NCBI RefSeq assembly: GCF_014490785.1
Contig: NZ_CP051488.1
Location: 558,001 to 622,000 of the forward strand
Direction of reading: 5' to 3'
Length of the DNA stretch: 64,000 nucleotides
DNA from: Kosakonia sp. SMBL-WEM22
GTDB lineage: Bacteria > Pseudomonadota > Gammaproteobacteria > Enterobacterales > Enterobacteriaceae
The notes beneath the pieces are model-generated. The model was not told where the DNA came from. It did no database searches and worked only from the letters and a program-made list of their open reading frames with translations. The translations under genes were made by a program, and so were the position numbers. Shown piece by piece: positions 24,495 through 33,513 of the stretch (positions are counted from its first letter, which is position 1; each line of letters opens with the position of its first letter).

Positions 24495-27400
24495 GTTTAT
24501 GGAAGAAGATCAGCCTCGGCGTGGTGGCGTTTCTTGTATTACTGCTGGGCACGGCGATCTTTCTGGTCGGCACCACCAGCGGCCTGCATCTGCTGTTTAA
24601 AGCAGCGAACCGCTGGGTACCGGGGCTGGAGATTGGCCAGGTCACCGGCGGCTGGCGCGATCTGTCGCTGAAAAACATTCGCTATACCCAGCCGGGCGTG
24701 GCGGTTGACGCGGGGCAGATCCACTTTGCGCTCAACCTCGGCTGCCTGCGCAACAGCAGCGTCTGCGTCAACGATCTGTCGCTGAAAGATATCAACGTGG
24801 CGATCGACACCAAAAAGATGCCGCCTGCGCAGAAGGTGGAAGAGGAAGATAGCGGGCCGCTGAACCTCTCCACGCCGTACCCCATCACGCTGAGCCGGGT
24901 GGCGCTGGAAAACATCAACATCAAAATCGATGACACCACCGTCTCGCTGATGGATTTTAGCTCCGGCCTCAACTGGCAGGAGAAAAACCTGACCCTGAAA
25001 CCGACCTCGCTGCAGGGCTTGCTGATTGCCCTGCCAAAAGCGGCCGATGTGGCGCAGGAAGAGGTTCTCGATCCGAAGGTGCATAACCCCAGGCCGGAGG
25101 AGAAACCGCTGGGCGAGACGCTGAAAGCGCTGTTTGAGAAGCCGTTGCTGCCGGAGATGCAGGATGTGCATCTGCCGCTGAATCTCAATATCGAGGAGTT
25201 TCGCGGCGAGCAGCTGCGCCTGACCGGCGACACCGATATTGTGGTGCGTAGCCTGCTGCTGAAAGTGAGCAGTATTGACGGGCAGATGAAGCTCGACGCC
25301 TTTGATATCGACTCCAATCAGGGCCAGGTCAACGCCACCGGCACCGCGCAGCTGCGCGACAGCTGGCCGGTCGATATCACGCTCAACTCGACGCTGAATG
25401 TCGATCCGCTGAAAGGCGAGAAGGTGAAGCTGAAAGTGGGCGGTGAAATGCGCAAGCAGCTGGAGCTTGGCGTTAACCTCTCCGGCCCGGTGGATATGGT
25501 GCTGCGGGCGCAGACGCGGCTGGCAGAAGCGGGCTTACCGCTCAATCTTGATATCACCAGCCAGCAGCTCTACTGGCCCTTTACCGGTGAGAAGCAGTAC
25601 CAGGCCGATGACCTGAAGCTGAAGCTCAGCGGCAAAATGACCGACTACGCGCTCTCGTTCCGCACTGCGGTAAAAGGGCAGCAGGTTCCGCCGGCCACCA
25701 TCACACTGGACGGTAAAGGCAACGCGCAGCAGATTAACATCGATAAGCTCTCTATCGCTGCGCTGGAGGGCACCACCGAACTGAAAGCGCTGCTCGACTG
25801 GCAGCAGGCGATCAGCTGGCGTGGCGAGCTGACGCTGAAGGGCATTGATACGGCAAAAGCCTTCCCCGAGTGGCCCGCGAAGCTCAATGGTCTGGTGAAA
25901 ACCCGCGGTAGCCTCTACGGCGGCAGCTGGCAGATGGATGTACCGGAGCTGAAGCTTAACGGCAACGTGAAGCAGAACCGGGTCAAGGTCGACGGGCAGT
26001 TGAAAGGCAACAGCTATTTGCAATGGGTGATCCCCGGACTGCACCTCGAGCTTGGCAAAAACAGTGCGGATATCAAAGGCGAGCTGGGGGTAAAAGATCT
26101 CAACCTTGATGCCAATATCGATGCGCCAGGCCTCGATAACGCGCTGCCGGGTCTCGGCGGCACGGCGAAAGGGGTAGTGAAAGTGCGTGGCACTGTCGAT
26201 GCGCCGCAGGCGCTGGCGGATATTACCGCCAACAATCTGCGCTGGCAGGAGCTCTCCATCGCCCGCGTGCGCGTGAACGGGGATGTGAAATCAAGCGATC
26301 AGATTGGCGGCAAGCTGAACGTGCGCGTCGAGCGTATCGCCCAGCCTGGCGTCAACATTAGCCTGGTGACGCTGGCCGCCGACGGCAATGAGAAGCAGCA
26401 TAAGTTGCAGCTGCGCGTGCAGGGCGAGCCGGTCTCCGGCCAGCTGGCGCTGGCAGGCAGCTTTGACCGCCAGCAGCAGCGCTGGAAAGGGACGCTCAGC
26501 GATACCCGTTTTGCCACGCCGGTGGGGCCATGGTCGCTGACGCGCCCGATTGCGCTCGATTACCGCAACCAGGAGCAGAAGATCGCCATTGGCCCGCACT
26601 GCTGGCTCAACCCGAATGCCGAGCTGTGCGTACCGCAAACCATCGATGCCGGTGCGGCAGGGCGCGCGGTGGTCAATCTCAATCGTTTCGATCTCGCAAT
26701 GCTGAAACCCTTTATGCCGGAAGCAACACAGGCGAGCGGCGTCTTTAGCGGCAAAGCGGATGTCAGCTGGGACAGCACCAAACCGGGCCTGCCGCAGGGG
26801 CAGGTGATGCTTGCCGGGCGCGGGGTGAAAGTGACGCAGGAGGTCAACGGCGCGCCGCTGCCGGTCGCCTTCGACACGCTGAACCTGAATGCGAAGCTAC
26901 AAAACGATCGCGCCGATCTCGGCTGGCTGATGCGGCTGACCAATAATGGCCAGTTCGACGGCCAGATCCAAGTGACCGATCCGCAAGGGCGACGCAATCT
27001 CGGCGGAACGGTGAACATTCGCAACTTCTCGCTGGCGATGGCGAATGCCATCTTCAGCCGCGGCGAGAAAGCGGCGGGGACACTCAATGCCAACCTGCGC
27101 CTTGGCGGCAACGCTCAAAGCCCGCAGCTGTTTGGTCAGCTTGGGCTCAATGCGCTGGATGTTGAGGGCAACTTTATGCCGTTCGACATGCAGCCGAGCC
27201 AGCTGGCGATGAACTTCAACGGAACAACGTCAACGCTACAAGGCGTGGTGCGCACCAGCCAGGGGCAGATTAACCTCAGCGGCGATGCGGACTGGAGCCA
27301 GATCGACAACTGGCGCGCGCGCATTGCGGCAAAAGGCAGCAAAGTACGCATTACCGTGCCGCCGATGGTACGCCTCGATGTCTCGCCGGATGTGGTGTTT

Positions 27401-28267
27401 GAAGCGACGCCGAGCCTCTTTACCCTCGATGGCGATGTGGATGTGCCGTGGGCGCGCATTGTGGTACATGATGTGCCGGAGAGCGCGGTCGGCGTCTCCA
27501 GCGATGAGGTGATGCTCAACGACCAGCTGCAGCCGGAAGAGGAGCAGCGGGCGTCGATCCCGATCAACAGCAATGTGACGGTGCATGTCGGCAACAACGT
27601 GCGGCTCTCGGCCTTTGGCCTGAAAGCACGGCTGACGGGCGATCTGAAAGTGGCGCAGGATAAGCAGGGCCTTGGGCTGAACGGGCAGATCAATATCCCG
27701 GAAGGGCGCTTCCGCGCATACGGGCAGGATCTGATTGTGCGTAAAGGTGAGCTGCTCTTCTCCGGCCCGCCGGATCAGCCGCTGCTTAACCTCGAAGCGA
27801 TCCGTAACCCGGAAGCCACGGAGAATGATGTGATTGCCGGGGTGCGCGTGACTGGCTCTGCGGATGAACCGAAAGCGGAGATCTTCTCCGACCCGGCGAT
27901 GTCGCAGCAGGAAGCGTTGTCCTACCTGCTTCGTGGGCAGGGGCTGGAGAGCGAACAGAGCGATAGTGCGGCAATGACGTCGATGCTAATTGGTCTGGGG
28001 GTTGCGCAAAGTGGGCAGGTTGTGGGTAAAATCGGCGAGACCTTTGGCGTCAGCAACCTGGCGCTGGACACCCAGGGCGTCGGCGACTCCTCACAAGTGG
28101 TGGTCAGCGGCTATGTGCTACCGGGTCTACAAGTAAAATATGGTGTAGGAATTTTTGACTCACTGGCGACTCTCACGTTACGTTATCGCCTGATGCCTAA
28201 GCTGTATCTTGAAGCGGTGTCTGGCGTAGATCAGGCACTTGATTTGCTCTATCAGTTTGAGTTTTAG
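24491..28267 (+). CDS. tamB: translocation and assembly module inner-membrane protein TamB
   Basis: This is a 1258-residue AsmA-like bridge protein. A single N-terminal membrane anchor (about 8-30, LGVVAFLVLLLGTAIFLVG) precedes a very long periplasmic beta-rich taco-shaped region. The conserved C-terminal DUF490/TamB domain ends YLEAVSGVDQALDLLYQFEF. It spans the periplasm to TamA and is also implicated in phospholipid transport. ATG overlaps the tamA stop (ATGA), so translation is coupled; ytfP follows after 2 bp. Length is one residue short of E. coli TamB. Confidence 0.96.
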   Translation: MSLWKKISLGVVAFLVLLLGTAIFLVGTTSGLHLLFKAANRWVPGLEIGQVTGGWRDLSLKNIRYTQPGVAVDAGQIHFALNLGCLRNSSVCVNDLSLKDINVAIDTKKMPPAQKVEEEDSGPLNLSTPYPITLSRVALENINIKIDDTTVSLMDFSSGLNWQEKNLTLKPTSLQGLLIALPKAADVAQEEVLDPKVHNPRPEEKPLGETLKALFEKPLLPEMQDVHLPLNLNIEEFRGEQLRLTGDTDIVVRSLLLKVSSIDGQMKLDAFDIDSNQGQVNATGTAQLRDSWPVDITLNSTLNVDPLKGEKVKLKVGGEMRKQLELGVNLSGPVDMVLRAQTRLAEAGLPLNLDITSQQLYWPFTGEKQYQADDLKLKLSGKMTDYALSFRTAVKGQQVPPATITLDGKGNAQQINIDKLSIAALEGTTELKALLDWQQAISWRGELTLKGIDTAKAFPEWPAKLNGLVKTRGSLYGGSWQMDVPELKLNGNVKQNRVKVDGQLKGNSYLQWVIPGLHLELGKNSADIKGELGVKDLNLDANIDAPGLDNALPGLGGTAKGVVKVRGTVDAPQALADITANNLRWQELSIARVRVNGDVKSSDQIGGKLNVRVERIAQPGVNISLVTLAADGNEKQHKLQLRVQGEPVSGQLALAGSFDRQQQRWKGTLSDTRFATPVGPWSLTRPIALDYRNQEQKIAIGPHCWLNPNAELCVPQTIDAGAAGRAVVNLNRFDLAMLKPFMPEATQASGVFSGKADVSWDSTKPGLPQGQVMLAGRGVKVTQEVNGAPLPVAFDTLNLNAKLQNDRADLGWLMRLTNNGQFDGQIQVTDPQGRRNLGGTVNIRNFSLAMANAIFSRGEKAAGTLNANLRLGGNAQSPQLFGQLGLNALDVEGNFMPFDMQPSQLAMNFNGTTSTLQGVVRTSQGQINLSGDADWSQIDNWRARIAAKGSKVRITVPPMVRLDVSPDVVFEATPSLFTLDGDVDVPWARIVVHDVPESAVGVSSDEVMLNDQLQPEEEQRASIPINSNVTVHVGNNVRLSAFGLKARLTGDLKVAQDKQGLGLNGQINIPEGRFRAYGQDLIVRKGELLFSGPPDQPLLNLEAIRNPEATENDVIAGVRVTGSADEPKAEIFSDPAMSQQEALSYLLRGQGLESEQSDSAAMTSMLIGLGVAQSGQVVGKIGETFGVSNLALDTQGVGDSSQVVVSGYVLPGLQVKYGVGIFDSLATLTLRYRLMPKLYLEAVSGVDQALDLLYQFEF

Positions 28268-28269
28268 CA

Positions 28270-28620
28270 ATGCGAATATTTGTCTACGGCAGTTTACGAC
28301 GCAAGCAGGGCAACAGCCACTGGATGACCAACGCTCAGTGGCTGGGCGACTTCAGCGTTGAAAATCATCAGCTGTACAGCCTGGGCCACTACCCAGGCGC
28401 GGTGCCGGGAAACGGCAGCGTGCTGGGTGAAGTCTATCGCATCGACGCCTCAACGCTCGGTGAGCTGGACGCCCTGCGTACCGCAGGCGGCGAGTATAAA
28501 CGGCAGTTGATCCAGACGCCGTACGGTGGTGCATGGATGTACGTCTACCAGCGTTCGGTTGAGGGGAAAACCTTGATTGAAAGCGGCGACTGGCTTGACC
28601 GCGACCATTATCAAAAGTAG
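28270..28620 (+). CDS. ytfP: gamma-glutamylcyclotransferase-like protein YtfP
   Basis: This is a 116-residue GGCT-fold protein: MRIFVYGSLRRKQGNSHWM contains the YGSL substrate-binding loop, and the acidic residue in LGEVYRID corresponds to the GGCT active-site region. The in vivo substrate is unknown. It is the last gene of tamA-tamB-ytfP, 2 bp after tamB, and is followed by a strong terminator. Confidence 0.93.
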   Translation: MRIFVYGSLRRKQGNSHWMTNAQWLGDFSVENHQLYSLGHYPGAVPGNGSVLGEVYRIDASTLGELDALRTAGGEYKRQLIQTPYGGAWMYVYQRSVEGKTLIESGDWLDRDHYQK

Positions 28621-28635
28621 TAATCAGTCACAGAG

Positions 28636-28662
28636 AACCGCGCCAATGGCGCGGTTTTTTTT
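28636..28662 (+). terminator. terminator of the tamAB-ytfP operon
   Basis: AACCGCGCC and GGCGCGGTT form a perfect 9-bp stem with a 3-nt AAT loop, followed by eight T residues. Confidence 0.92.
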
Positions 28663-28676
28663 GCGCCGCGCATTTT

Positions 28677-28930
28677 TGCCGGATGGCGCTGCGCTTATCC
28701 GGCCTACGTTTAAACGCAACCGCTGTGATCTCGCATGCCGACGACGCACGTCGTAGGCCGGATAAGGCTCCGCGCCATCCGGCAGAATTTGTAGGCCGGA
28801 TAAGGCATCGCCGCCATCCGGCAAGGCAGGCCAGCGCCGTAAGCCGCAGGCGCAGTTCGTAGGCCGGATAAGGCCCCGCCGTCATCCGGCAGAATTTGTA
28901 GGCCGGATAAGGCATCGCCGCCATCCGGCA
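28677..28930. repeat. BIME cluster of five REP elements
   Basis: Five REP units of about 32 bp lie at 28677-28708, 28753-28784, 28791-28823, 28859-28891 and 28898-28930. Each pairs a GCCGGAT arm with an ATCCGGC arm. The first is in the opposite orientation to the other four. The last two units and the sequence between them repeat the second and third, so the block grew by a local duplication of about 106 bp. The cluster fills the ytfP-ppa gap where E. coli K-12 has chpSB. Confidence 0.9.
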
Positions 28931-28992
28931 ATGCAGGCCAGCGCCGAAAGCCTGAGGGACACCCCGCCATCCCAACCCGCAACCATAAAAAA

Positions 28993-29022
28993 AGCCCTGT
29001 GCGCGTTATGCGCGACAGGGCT
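28993..29022 (-). terminator. terminator of ppa
   Basis: On the minus strand AGCCCTGT plus CGCG pairs with its complement across a short loop with one bulged base, followed by seven T residues. Confidence 0.85.
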
Positions 29023-29039
29023 TCTCTTACGAAAACGGC

Positions 29040-29570
29040 TTACTTCTTGGCAGCGCGCTCGAAGGAGGCAACGATTTCAGCTTTTGCTGCTTCAGCGTTG
29101 TCCCAACCGTCCACTTTCACCCATTTGCCTTTTTCAAGATCTTTGTAGTGCTCGAAGAAGTGAGTGATCTGCGCTTTCAGCAGTTCCGGCAGGTCGTTCA
29201 CATCTTTAATGTGATCGTACTCTTTGCTCAGCTTGGTGTGCGGAACCGCAACCAGCTTGGCATCTTCACCGGATTCGTCGGTCATTTTCAGCACGCCAAC
29301 CGGACGGCAGCGGATCACAGAGCCTGGCTCCAGCGGGTACGGAGTCGGTACCAGCACGTCTACCGGGTCACCATCCAGAGAGAGGGTGTGGTTGATGTAA
29401 CCGTAGTTGCACGGATAGAACATCGCGGTGGACATGAAGCGGTCAACGAACAGCGCGCCGCTCTCTTTGTCGACTTCGTATTTGATCGGGTCAGCGTTAG
29501 CCGGAATTTCGATAACAACATAGATATCTTCTGGCAGATCTTTACCCGCCGGGACGTTGAGTAAGCTCAT
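29040..29570 (-). CDS. ppa: inorganic pyrophosphatase
   Basis: This is a 176-residue protein starting MSLLNVPAGKDLPEDIYVVIEIPANADPIKYEVDKESG, the family I PPase length in E. coli. The signature with metal ligands is DGDPVDVLV; EVDKESGALFVDRF and KDLEKGKWVKVDGW supply further active-site residues. It hydrolyses pyrophosphate to drive biosynthesis and is essential. A longer in-frame start at 29621 overlaps the promoter region and is rejected. Confidence 0.97.
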   Translation of the reverse strand: MSLLNVPAGKDLPEDIYVVIEIPANADPIKYEVDKESGALFVDRFMSTAMFYPCNYGYINHTLSLDGDPVDVLVPTPYPLEPGSVIRCRPVGVLKMTDESGEDAKLVAVPHTKLSKEYDHIKDVNDLPELLKAQITHFFEHYKDLEKGKWVKVDGWDNAEAAKAEIVASFERAAKK

Positions 29571-29733
29571 GTTTGTTTCCTTTAAAATGTGTGGCAAACA
29601 AGTGCCGGGTATTATAGCCAACTGGCGGTGAATGTCTTGGGCTCTTTTACTCGCCAGCGACTTTTCAGACCCTTTACCGACGCCCTTTTATGACAACTTT
29701 GTCCATATCCATAGCAGCATACTGAATAATTTT

Positions 29734-29749
29734 GTGTAAGCGGTTACAG
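29734..29749. promoter_or_regulatory. GalR/GalS-type operator upstream of ytfQ
   Basis: GTGTAAGCGGTTACAG is a near-perfect inverted repeat of the GalR/GalS class (GTGKAANCGNTTNCAC), one terminal mismatch. E. coli ytfQ is a reported GalR target. It lies about 170 bp upstream of the promoter at 29915, which suggests looping or a second promoter. Confidence 0.6.
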
Positions 29750-29878
29750 CGTAAAAATGCGTTTTTGCTGCGCCAGTAAATTTCTGCAATTTCAAGGGAG
29801 ATTCCTGCTGTGTTTCGCCTCCCCTTTTCGCGCGCCAGATCGCAACTGATAACTAACAATTCATTCACTTTTCCGATT

Positions 29879-29920
29879 TGTGATGTAACTCATTTTGTTA
29901 CATCTCCGATTGTCTATAGT
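29879..29920 (+). promoter_or_regulatory. CRP-dependent class II promoter of ytfQ
   Basis: TGTGA-N6-TCATT (29879-29894) matches the CRP site in its left half and three of five in the right. A -10 TATAGT lies at 29915-29920. The site centre is then about 41 bp before the expected start, the class II position. No good -35 is present at 17 bp, as expected for an activated promoter. Confidence 0.5.
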
Positions 29921-29970
29921 TTCCCCGCAGGCGAAGTAGTAGCCAACAATAACCCTACGAGGATGCTCTT

Positions 29971-30927
29971 ATGTGGAAGCGTTTACTTCTTGTCACAGCA
30001 GTTTCGGCAGCTATGTCGTCTATGGCGATGGCTGCGTCGTTAACCGTGGGATTTTCGCAGGTCGGATCGGAGTCCGGCTGGCGTGCCGCTGAAACCAACG
30101 TCGCGAAAAGCGAAGCCAGCAAACGCGGCATTACCCTGAAGATTGCTGACGGTCAGCAAAAGCAGGAAAACCAGCTAAAAGCGGTGCGCTCCTTTATCGC
30201 ACAGGGCGTTGACGCCATCTTTATCGCCCCGGTGGTTGCGACCGGCTGGGAGCCGGTGCTGAAAGAGGCGAAAGAGGCGAAGATCCCGGTCTTCCTGCTG
30301 GATCGCTCCATCGATGTGAAAGACAAATCGCTCTATATGACCACTGTCACCGCTGACAACGTCCTCGAAGGGAAGCTGATTGGTGAATGGCTGGTGAAAA
30401 CCGTCGCCGGCAAACCGTGTAACGTGGTGGAACTGCAGGGCACCGTGGGCGCAAGCGTCGCCATTGACCGTAAGAAAGGGTTCGCAGAAGCGATCTCGAA
30501 AGCTTCTAACATCAAAATTATCCGCTCTCAGTCCGGCGACTTTACCCGCAGTAAAGGCAAAGAGGTGATGGAGAGCTTTATCAAAGCCGAGAACAACGGC
30601 AAAAACATCTGCATGGTTTACGCCCACAACGACGACATGGCGATTGGCGCCATTCAGGCTATCAAAGAAGCGGGCCTGAAACCGGGCAAAGATATCCTCA
30701 CCGGCTCTATCGACGGGGTACCGGATATCTATAAAGCGATGATCGATGGCGAAGCCAATGCCAGCGTTGAGCTGACGCCAAATATGGCAGGCCCGGCCTT
30801 CGACGCGCTGGAGAAATTCAAAAAGGATGGCACCGAGCCGCCGAAGTTGACCATTACCAAATCCACCCTCTATCTGCCGGATACGGCAAAAGAGGAGCTG
30901 GAGAAGAAGAAAAACATGGGTTACTGA
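29971..30927 (+). CDS. ytfQ: galactofuranose ABC transporter, periplasmic binding protein
   Basis: This is a 318-residue protein, as in E. coli. The signal peptide MWKRLLLVTAVSAAMSSMAMA is followed by the mature ASLTVGFSQVGSESGWRAAE. It is a ribose/galactose-type pentose-binding fold (Peripla_BP_4), with LLDRSIDV, AHNDDMAIGA and SIDGVPDIYKAM in ligand and hinge positions. E. coli YtfQ binds galactofuranose (and galactopyranose) selectively. It heads the ytfQ-ytfR-ytfT-yjfF operon, 47 bp before ytfR. Confidence 0.96.
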   Translation: MWKRLLLVTAVSAAMSSMAMAASLTVGFSQVGSESGWRAAETNVAKSEASKRGITLKIADGQQKQENQLKAVRSFIAQGVDAIFIAPVVATGWEPVLKEAKEAKIPVFLLDRSIDVKDKSLYMTTVTADNVLEGKLIGEWLVKTVAGKPCNVVELQGTVGASVAIDRKKGFAEAISKASNIKIIRSQSGDFTRSKGKEVMESFIKAENNGKNICMVYAHNDDMAIGAIQAIKEAGLKPGKDILTGSIDGVPDIYKAMIDGEANASVELTPNMAGPAFDALEKFKKDGTEPPKLTITKSTLYLPDTAKEELEKKKNMGY

Positions 30928-30974
30928 GTCCTGTCGTCCCGCCGGGGAGAGGGCATCTGTGTAAGGGGTCAACA

Positions 30975-32477
30975 ATGAACGCGGAAGCACACCAGGAAAT
31001 CCTGCGTACCGAAGGCTTAAGTAAATTCTTTCCCGGCGTAAAAGCGCTCGATAACGTGGATTTCTCGCTGCGACGCGGTGAAATCATGGCCCTGCTCGGT
31101 GAGAACGGCGCGGGAAAATCGACGCTTATCAAAGCGCTGACCGGGGTTTACCACGCCGATAAGGGCACCATCTGGCTCGAAGGCCAGGCTATTAATCCCA
31201 AAAATACCGCCCATGCCCAACAGCTGGGAATCGGCACCGTTTACCAGGAAGTGAACCTGCTGCCGAATATGTCGGTGGCGGATAACCTCTTTATTGGCCG
31301 CGAGCCGCGCCGCTTCGGCCTGCTGCGCCGCAAAGAGATGGAGCAGCGCGCCAGCGAGCTGATGCAATCTTACGGCTTCTCGCTGGATGTGCGCGAGCCG
31401 CTCAACCGCTTCTCGGTGGCGATGCAGCAGATTGTTGCCATCTGCCGCGCTATCGATCTCTCGGCAAAAGTGCTGATCCTCGATGAGCCAACCGCCAGTC
31501 TTGATACCCAGGAAGTGGAGATGCTCTTCACCCTGATGCGCCAGCTGCGCGATCAGGGCGTCAGCCTGATCTTTGTTACCCACTTTCTCGACCAGGTTTA
31601 CACCGTCTGCGACCGTATCACCGTACTGCGCAACGGCAGCTTTGTCGGCTGCCGCGAAACGCGCGAGCTGCCGCAAATTGAGCTGGTGAAGATGATGCTG
31701 GGCCGCGAGCTGGAGAGTAACGCTCTGCAACGCGCCGGGCGCACGCTGCTCAGTAACAAGCCGGTGGCCGCCTTTAACAACTACGGCAAAAAAGGGGTCA
31801 TCGCCCCATTCGATCTTGAGGTTCGCCCCGGTGAGATCGTCGGCCTCGCAGGGCTGCTCGGCTCCGGGCGCACCGAAACGGCAGAGGTGATCTTCGGCAT
31901 TAAGCCCGCCGACAGCGGCAGTGCGGTGATCAAAGGTCAGCCGCAAACCCTGCGCTCGCCCCATCGCGCCTCCTGTCTTGGGATCGGTTTCTGCCCGGAG
32001 GATCGCAAAACCGACGGCATTATCGCCGCCGCTTCGGTGCGCGAGAATATCGTGCTGGCACTCCAGGCCCAGCGCGGCTGGCTGCGTCCCATCCCGCGTA
32101 AAGAGCAGAACGCGATTGCCGAGCGCTTTATCCGCCAACTGGGTATTCGCACGCCAAGCGCCGAACAGCCCATTGAGTTTCTTTCCGGCGGCAATCAGCA
32201 AAAAGTGCTGCTCTCGCGCTGGCTGCTGACGCGCCCGCAGTTCCTGATCCTCGATGAACCCACGCGCGGGATTGATGTTGGCGCGCATGCTGAAATCATC
32301 CGCCTGATCGAGACCCTCTGCGCCGACGGGCTGGCGCTGCTGGTGATCTCCTCCGAGCTGGAGGAGCTGGTGGGCTACGCGGATCGGGTGATCATTATGC
32401 GCGATCGCAAGCAAGTCGCCGAGATCCCGCTCGCCGAGCTTTCCGTTCCGGCGATCATGAATGCCATTGCGGCGTAA
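30975..32477 (+). CDS. ytfR: galactofuranose ABC transporter, ATP-binding protein
   Basis: This is a 500-residue protein with two fused ABC domains, the sugar-ABC arrangement. Domain 1 has Walker A GENGAGKSTL and Walker B VLILDEPTASLD. Domain 2 has a degenerate P-loop (GLLGSGRTE), signature LSGGNQQKV and Walker B FLILDEPTRGIDVG. It powers import through YtfT/YjfF. Start MNAEAHQEI follows AAGGGG; 10 bp separate it from ytfT. Confidence 0.96.
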   Translation: MNAEAHQEILRTEGLSKFFPGVKALDNVDFSLRRGEIMALLGENGAGKSTLIKALTGVYHADKGTIWLEGQAINPKNTAHAQQLGIGTVYQEVNLLPNMSVADNLFIGREPRRFGLLRRKEMEQRASELMQSYGFSLDVREPLNRFSVAMQQIVAICRAIDLSAKVLILDEPTASLDTQEVEMLFTLMRQLRDQGVSLIFVTHFLDQVYTVCDRITVLRNGSFVGCRETRELPQIELVKMMLGRELESNALQRAGRTLLSNKPVAAFNNYGKKGVIAPFDLEVRPGEIVGLAGLLGSGRTETAEVIFGIKPADSGSAVIKGQPQTLRSPHRASCLGIGFCPEDRKTDGIIAAASVRENIVLALQAQRGWLRPIPRKEQNAIAERFIRQLGIRTPSAEQPIEFLSGGNQQKVLLSRWLLTRPQFLILDEPTRGIDVGAHAEIIRLIETLCADGLALLVISSELEELVGYADRVIIMRDRKQVAEIPLAELSVPAIMNAIAA

Positions 32478-32487
32478 GGAGTAGAGT

Positions 32488-33513
32488 GTGATGCCTCAAT
32501 CACTGGGCCAACAGGCGCAGCCGAAGCGCCGTTTTAGCTGGCCGACCGGCACGCCGCAGATCTTAGCCCTGCTGCTGGTTTTGCTGGTGGACAGCCTGGT
32601 CGCGCCCCATTTTTACCAGGTGGTGCTGCAGGATGGCCGCCTGTTCGGCAGCCCAATCGATATTCTTAACCGCGCAGCGCCGGTCGCGCTGCTGGCCATC
32701 GGCATGACGCTGGTGATCGCCACCGGCGGCATCGATCTCTCCGTCGGCGCGGTGATGGCGATTGCCGGCGCAACGGCGGCGTCATTAACCGTCTCCGGCC
32801 ATAGCCTGACGGTGGTGCTGCTGGCGGCGCTGGCCACCGGCGTGCTGGCCGGGCTGTGGAACGGCATTCTGGTGGCGATCCTCAAGATCCAGCCCTTTGT
32901 CGCCACGCTGATCCTGATGGTCGCCGGGCGCGGGGTCGCGCAATTGATCACTTCCGGGCAGATTGTCACTTTTAACGCGCCGTCGCTGGCGTGGCTCGGC
33001 AGCGGCTCGCTGCTGCTCTTCCCGACGCCGGTGATCATCGCGCTGGTGACATTAGTTATCTTCTGGCTCTTTACCCGCAAAACGGCGCTGGGCATGTTTA
33101 TCGAAGCGGTGGGGATTAATATCCGCGCGGCAAAAAACGCCGGGGTGAATACGCGGCTGGTGGTGATGCTGACCTACGTGCTGAGCGGCGTCTGCGCGGC
33201 CATCGCCGGGGTGATTGTCACAGCGGATATTCGCGGCGCGGATGCCAACAACGCCGGGCTGTGGCTGGAGCTGGACGCCATTCTGGCGGTGGTGATTGGC
33301 GGCGGCTCGCTGATGGGCGGGCGTTTCAACATTGTGCTGTCGGTGGTGGGGGCGCTGATTATTCAGGGCATGAACACTGGTATTCTGCTCTCCGGTTTTC
33401 AGCCGGAGCTTAACCAGGTAGTGAAAGCGGTGGTGGTGATGTGTGTGCTGATTGTCCAGTCGCCGCGCTTTATTGCGTTGCTTAAAGGAGTGCGCGGTCA
33501 TGATAAAACGTAA
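32488..33513 (+). CDS. ytfT: galactofuranose ABC transporter permease YtfT
   Basis: This is a 341-residue BPD_transp_2 (RbsC-like) permease with about eight to ten hydrophobic segments. The family motif GMTLVIATGGIDLSVGAVMA and the coupling region ELDAILAVVIGGGSLMGGRFN are present. It starts GTG-ATG (MMPQSLGQQ) after AAGGAG; either codon is possible. It likely forms a heterodimer with YjfF, whose gene overlaps its 3' end by 14 bp. Confidence 0.95.
   Translation: MMPQSLGQQAQPKRRFSWPTGTPQILALLLVLLVDSLVAPHFYQVVLQDGRLFGSPIDILNRAAPVALLAIGMTLVIATGGIDLSVGAVMAIAGATAASLTVSGHSLTVVLLAALATGVLAGLWNGILVAILKIQPFVATLILMVAGRGVAQLITSGQIVTFNAPSLAWLGSGSLLLFPTPVIIALVTLVIFWLFTRKTALGMFIEAVGINIRAAKNAGVNTRLVVMLTYVLSGVCAAIAGVIVTADIRGADANNAGLWLELDAILAVVIGGGSLMGGRFNIVLSVVGALIIQGMNTGILLSGFQPELNQVVKAVVVMCVLIVQSPRFIALLKGVRGHDKT

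Noticed and set aside
31017..32414. 465-codon minus-strand open frame opposite ytfR
   Set aside because: It is the antisense of a strongly conserved double-ABC protein; no domain is recognisable in it.
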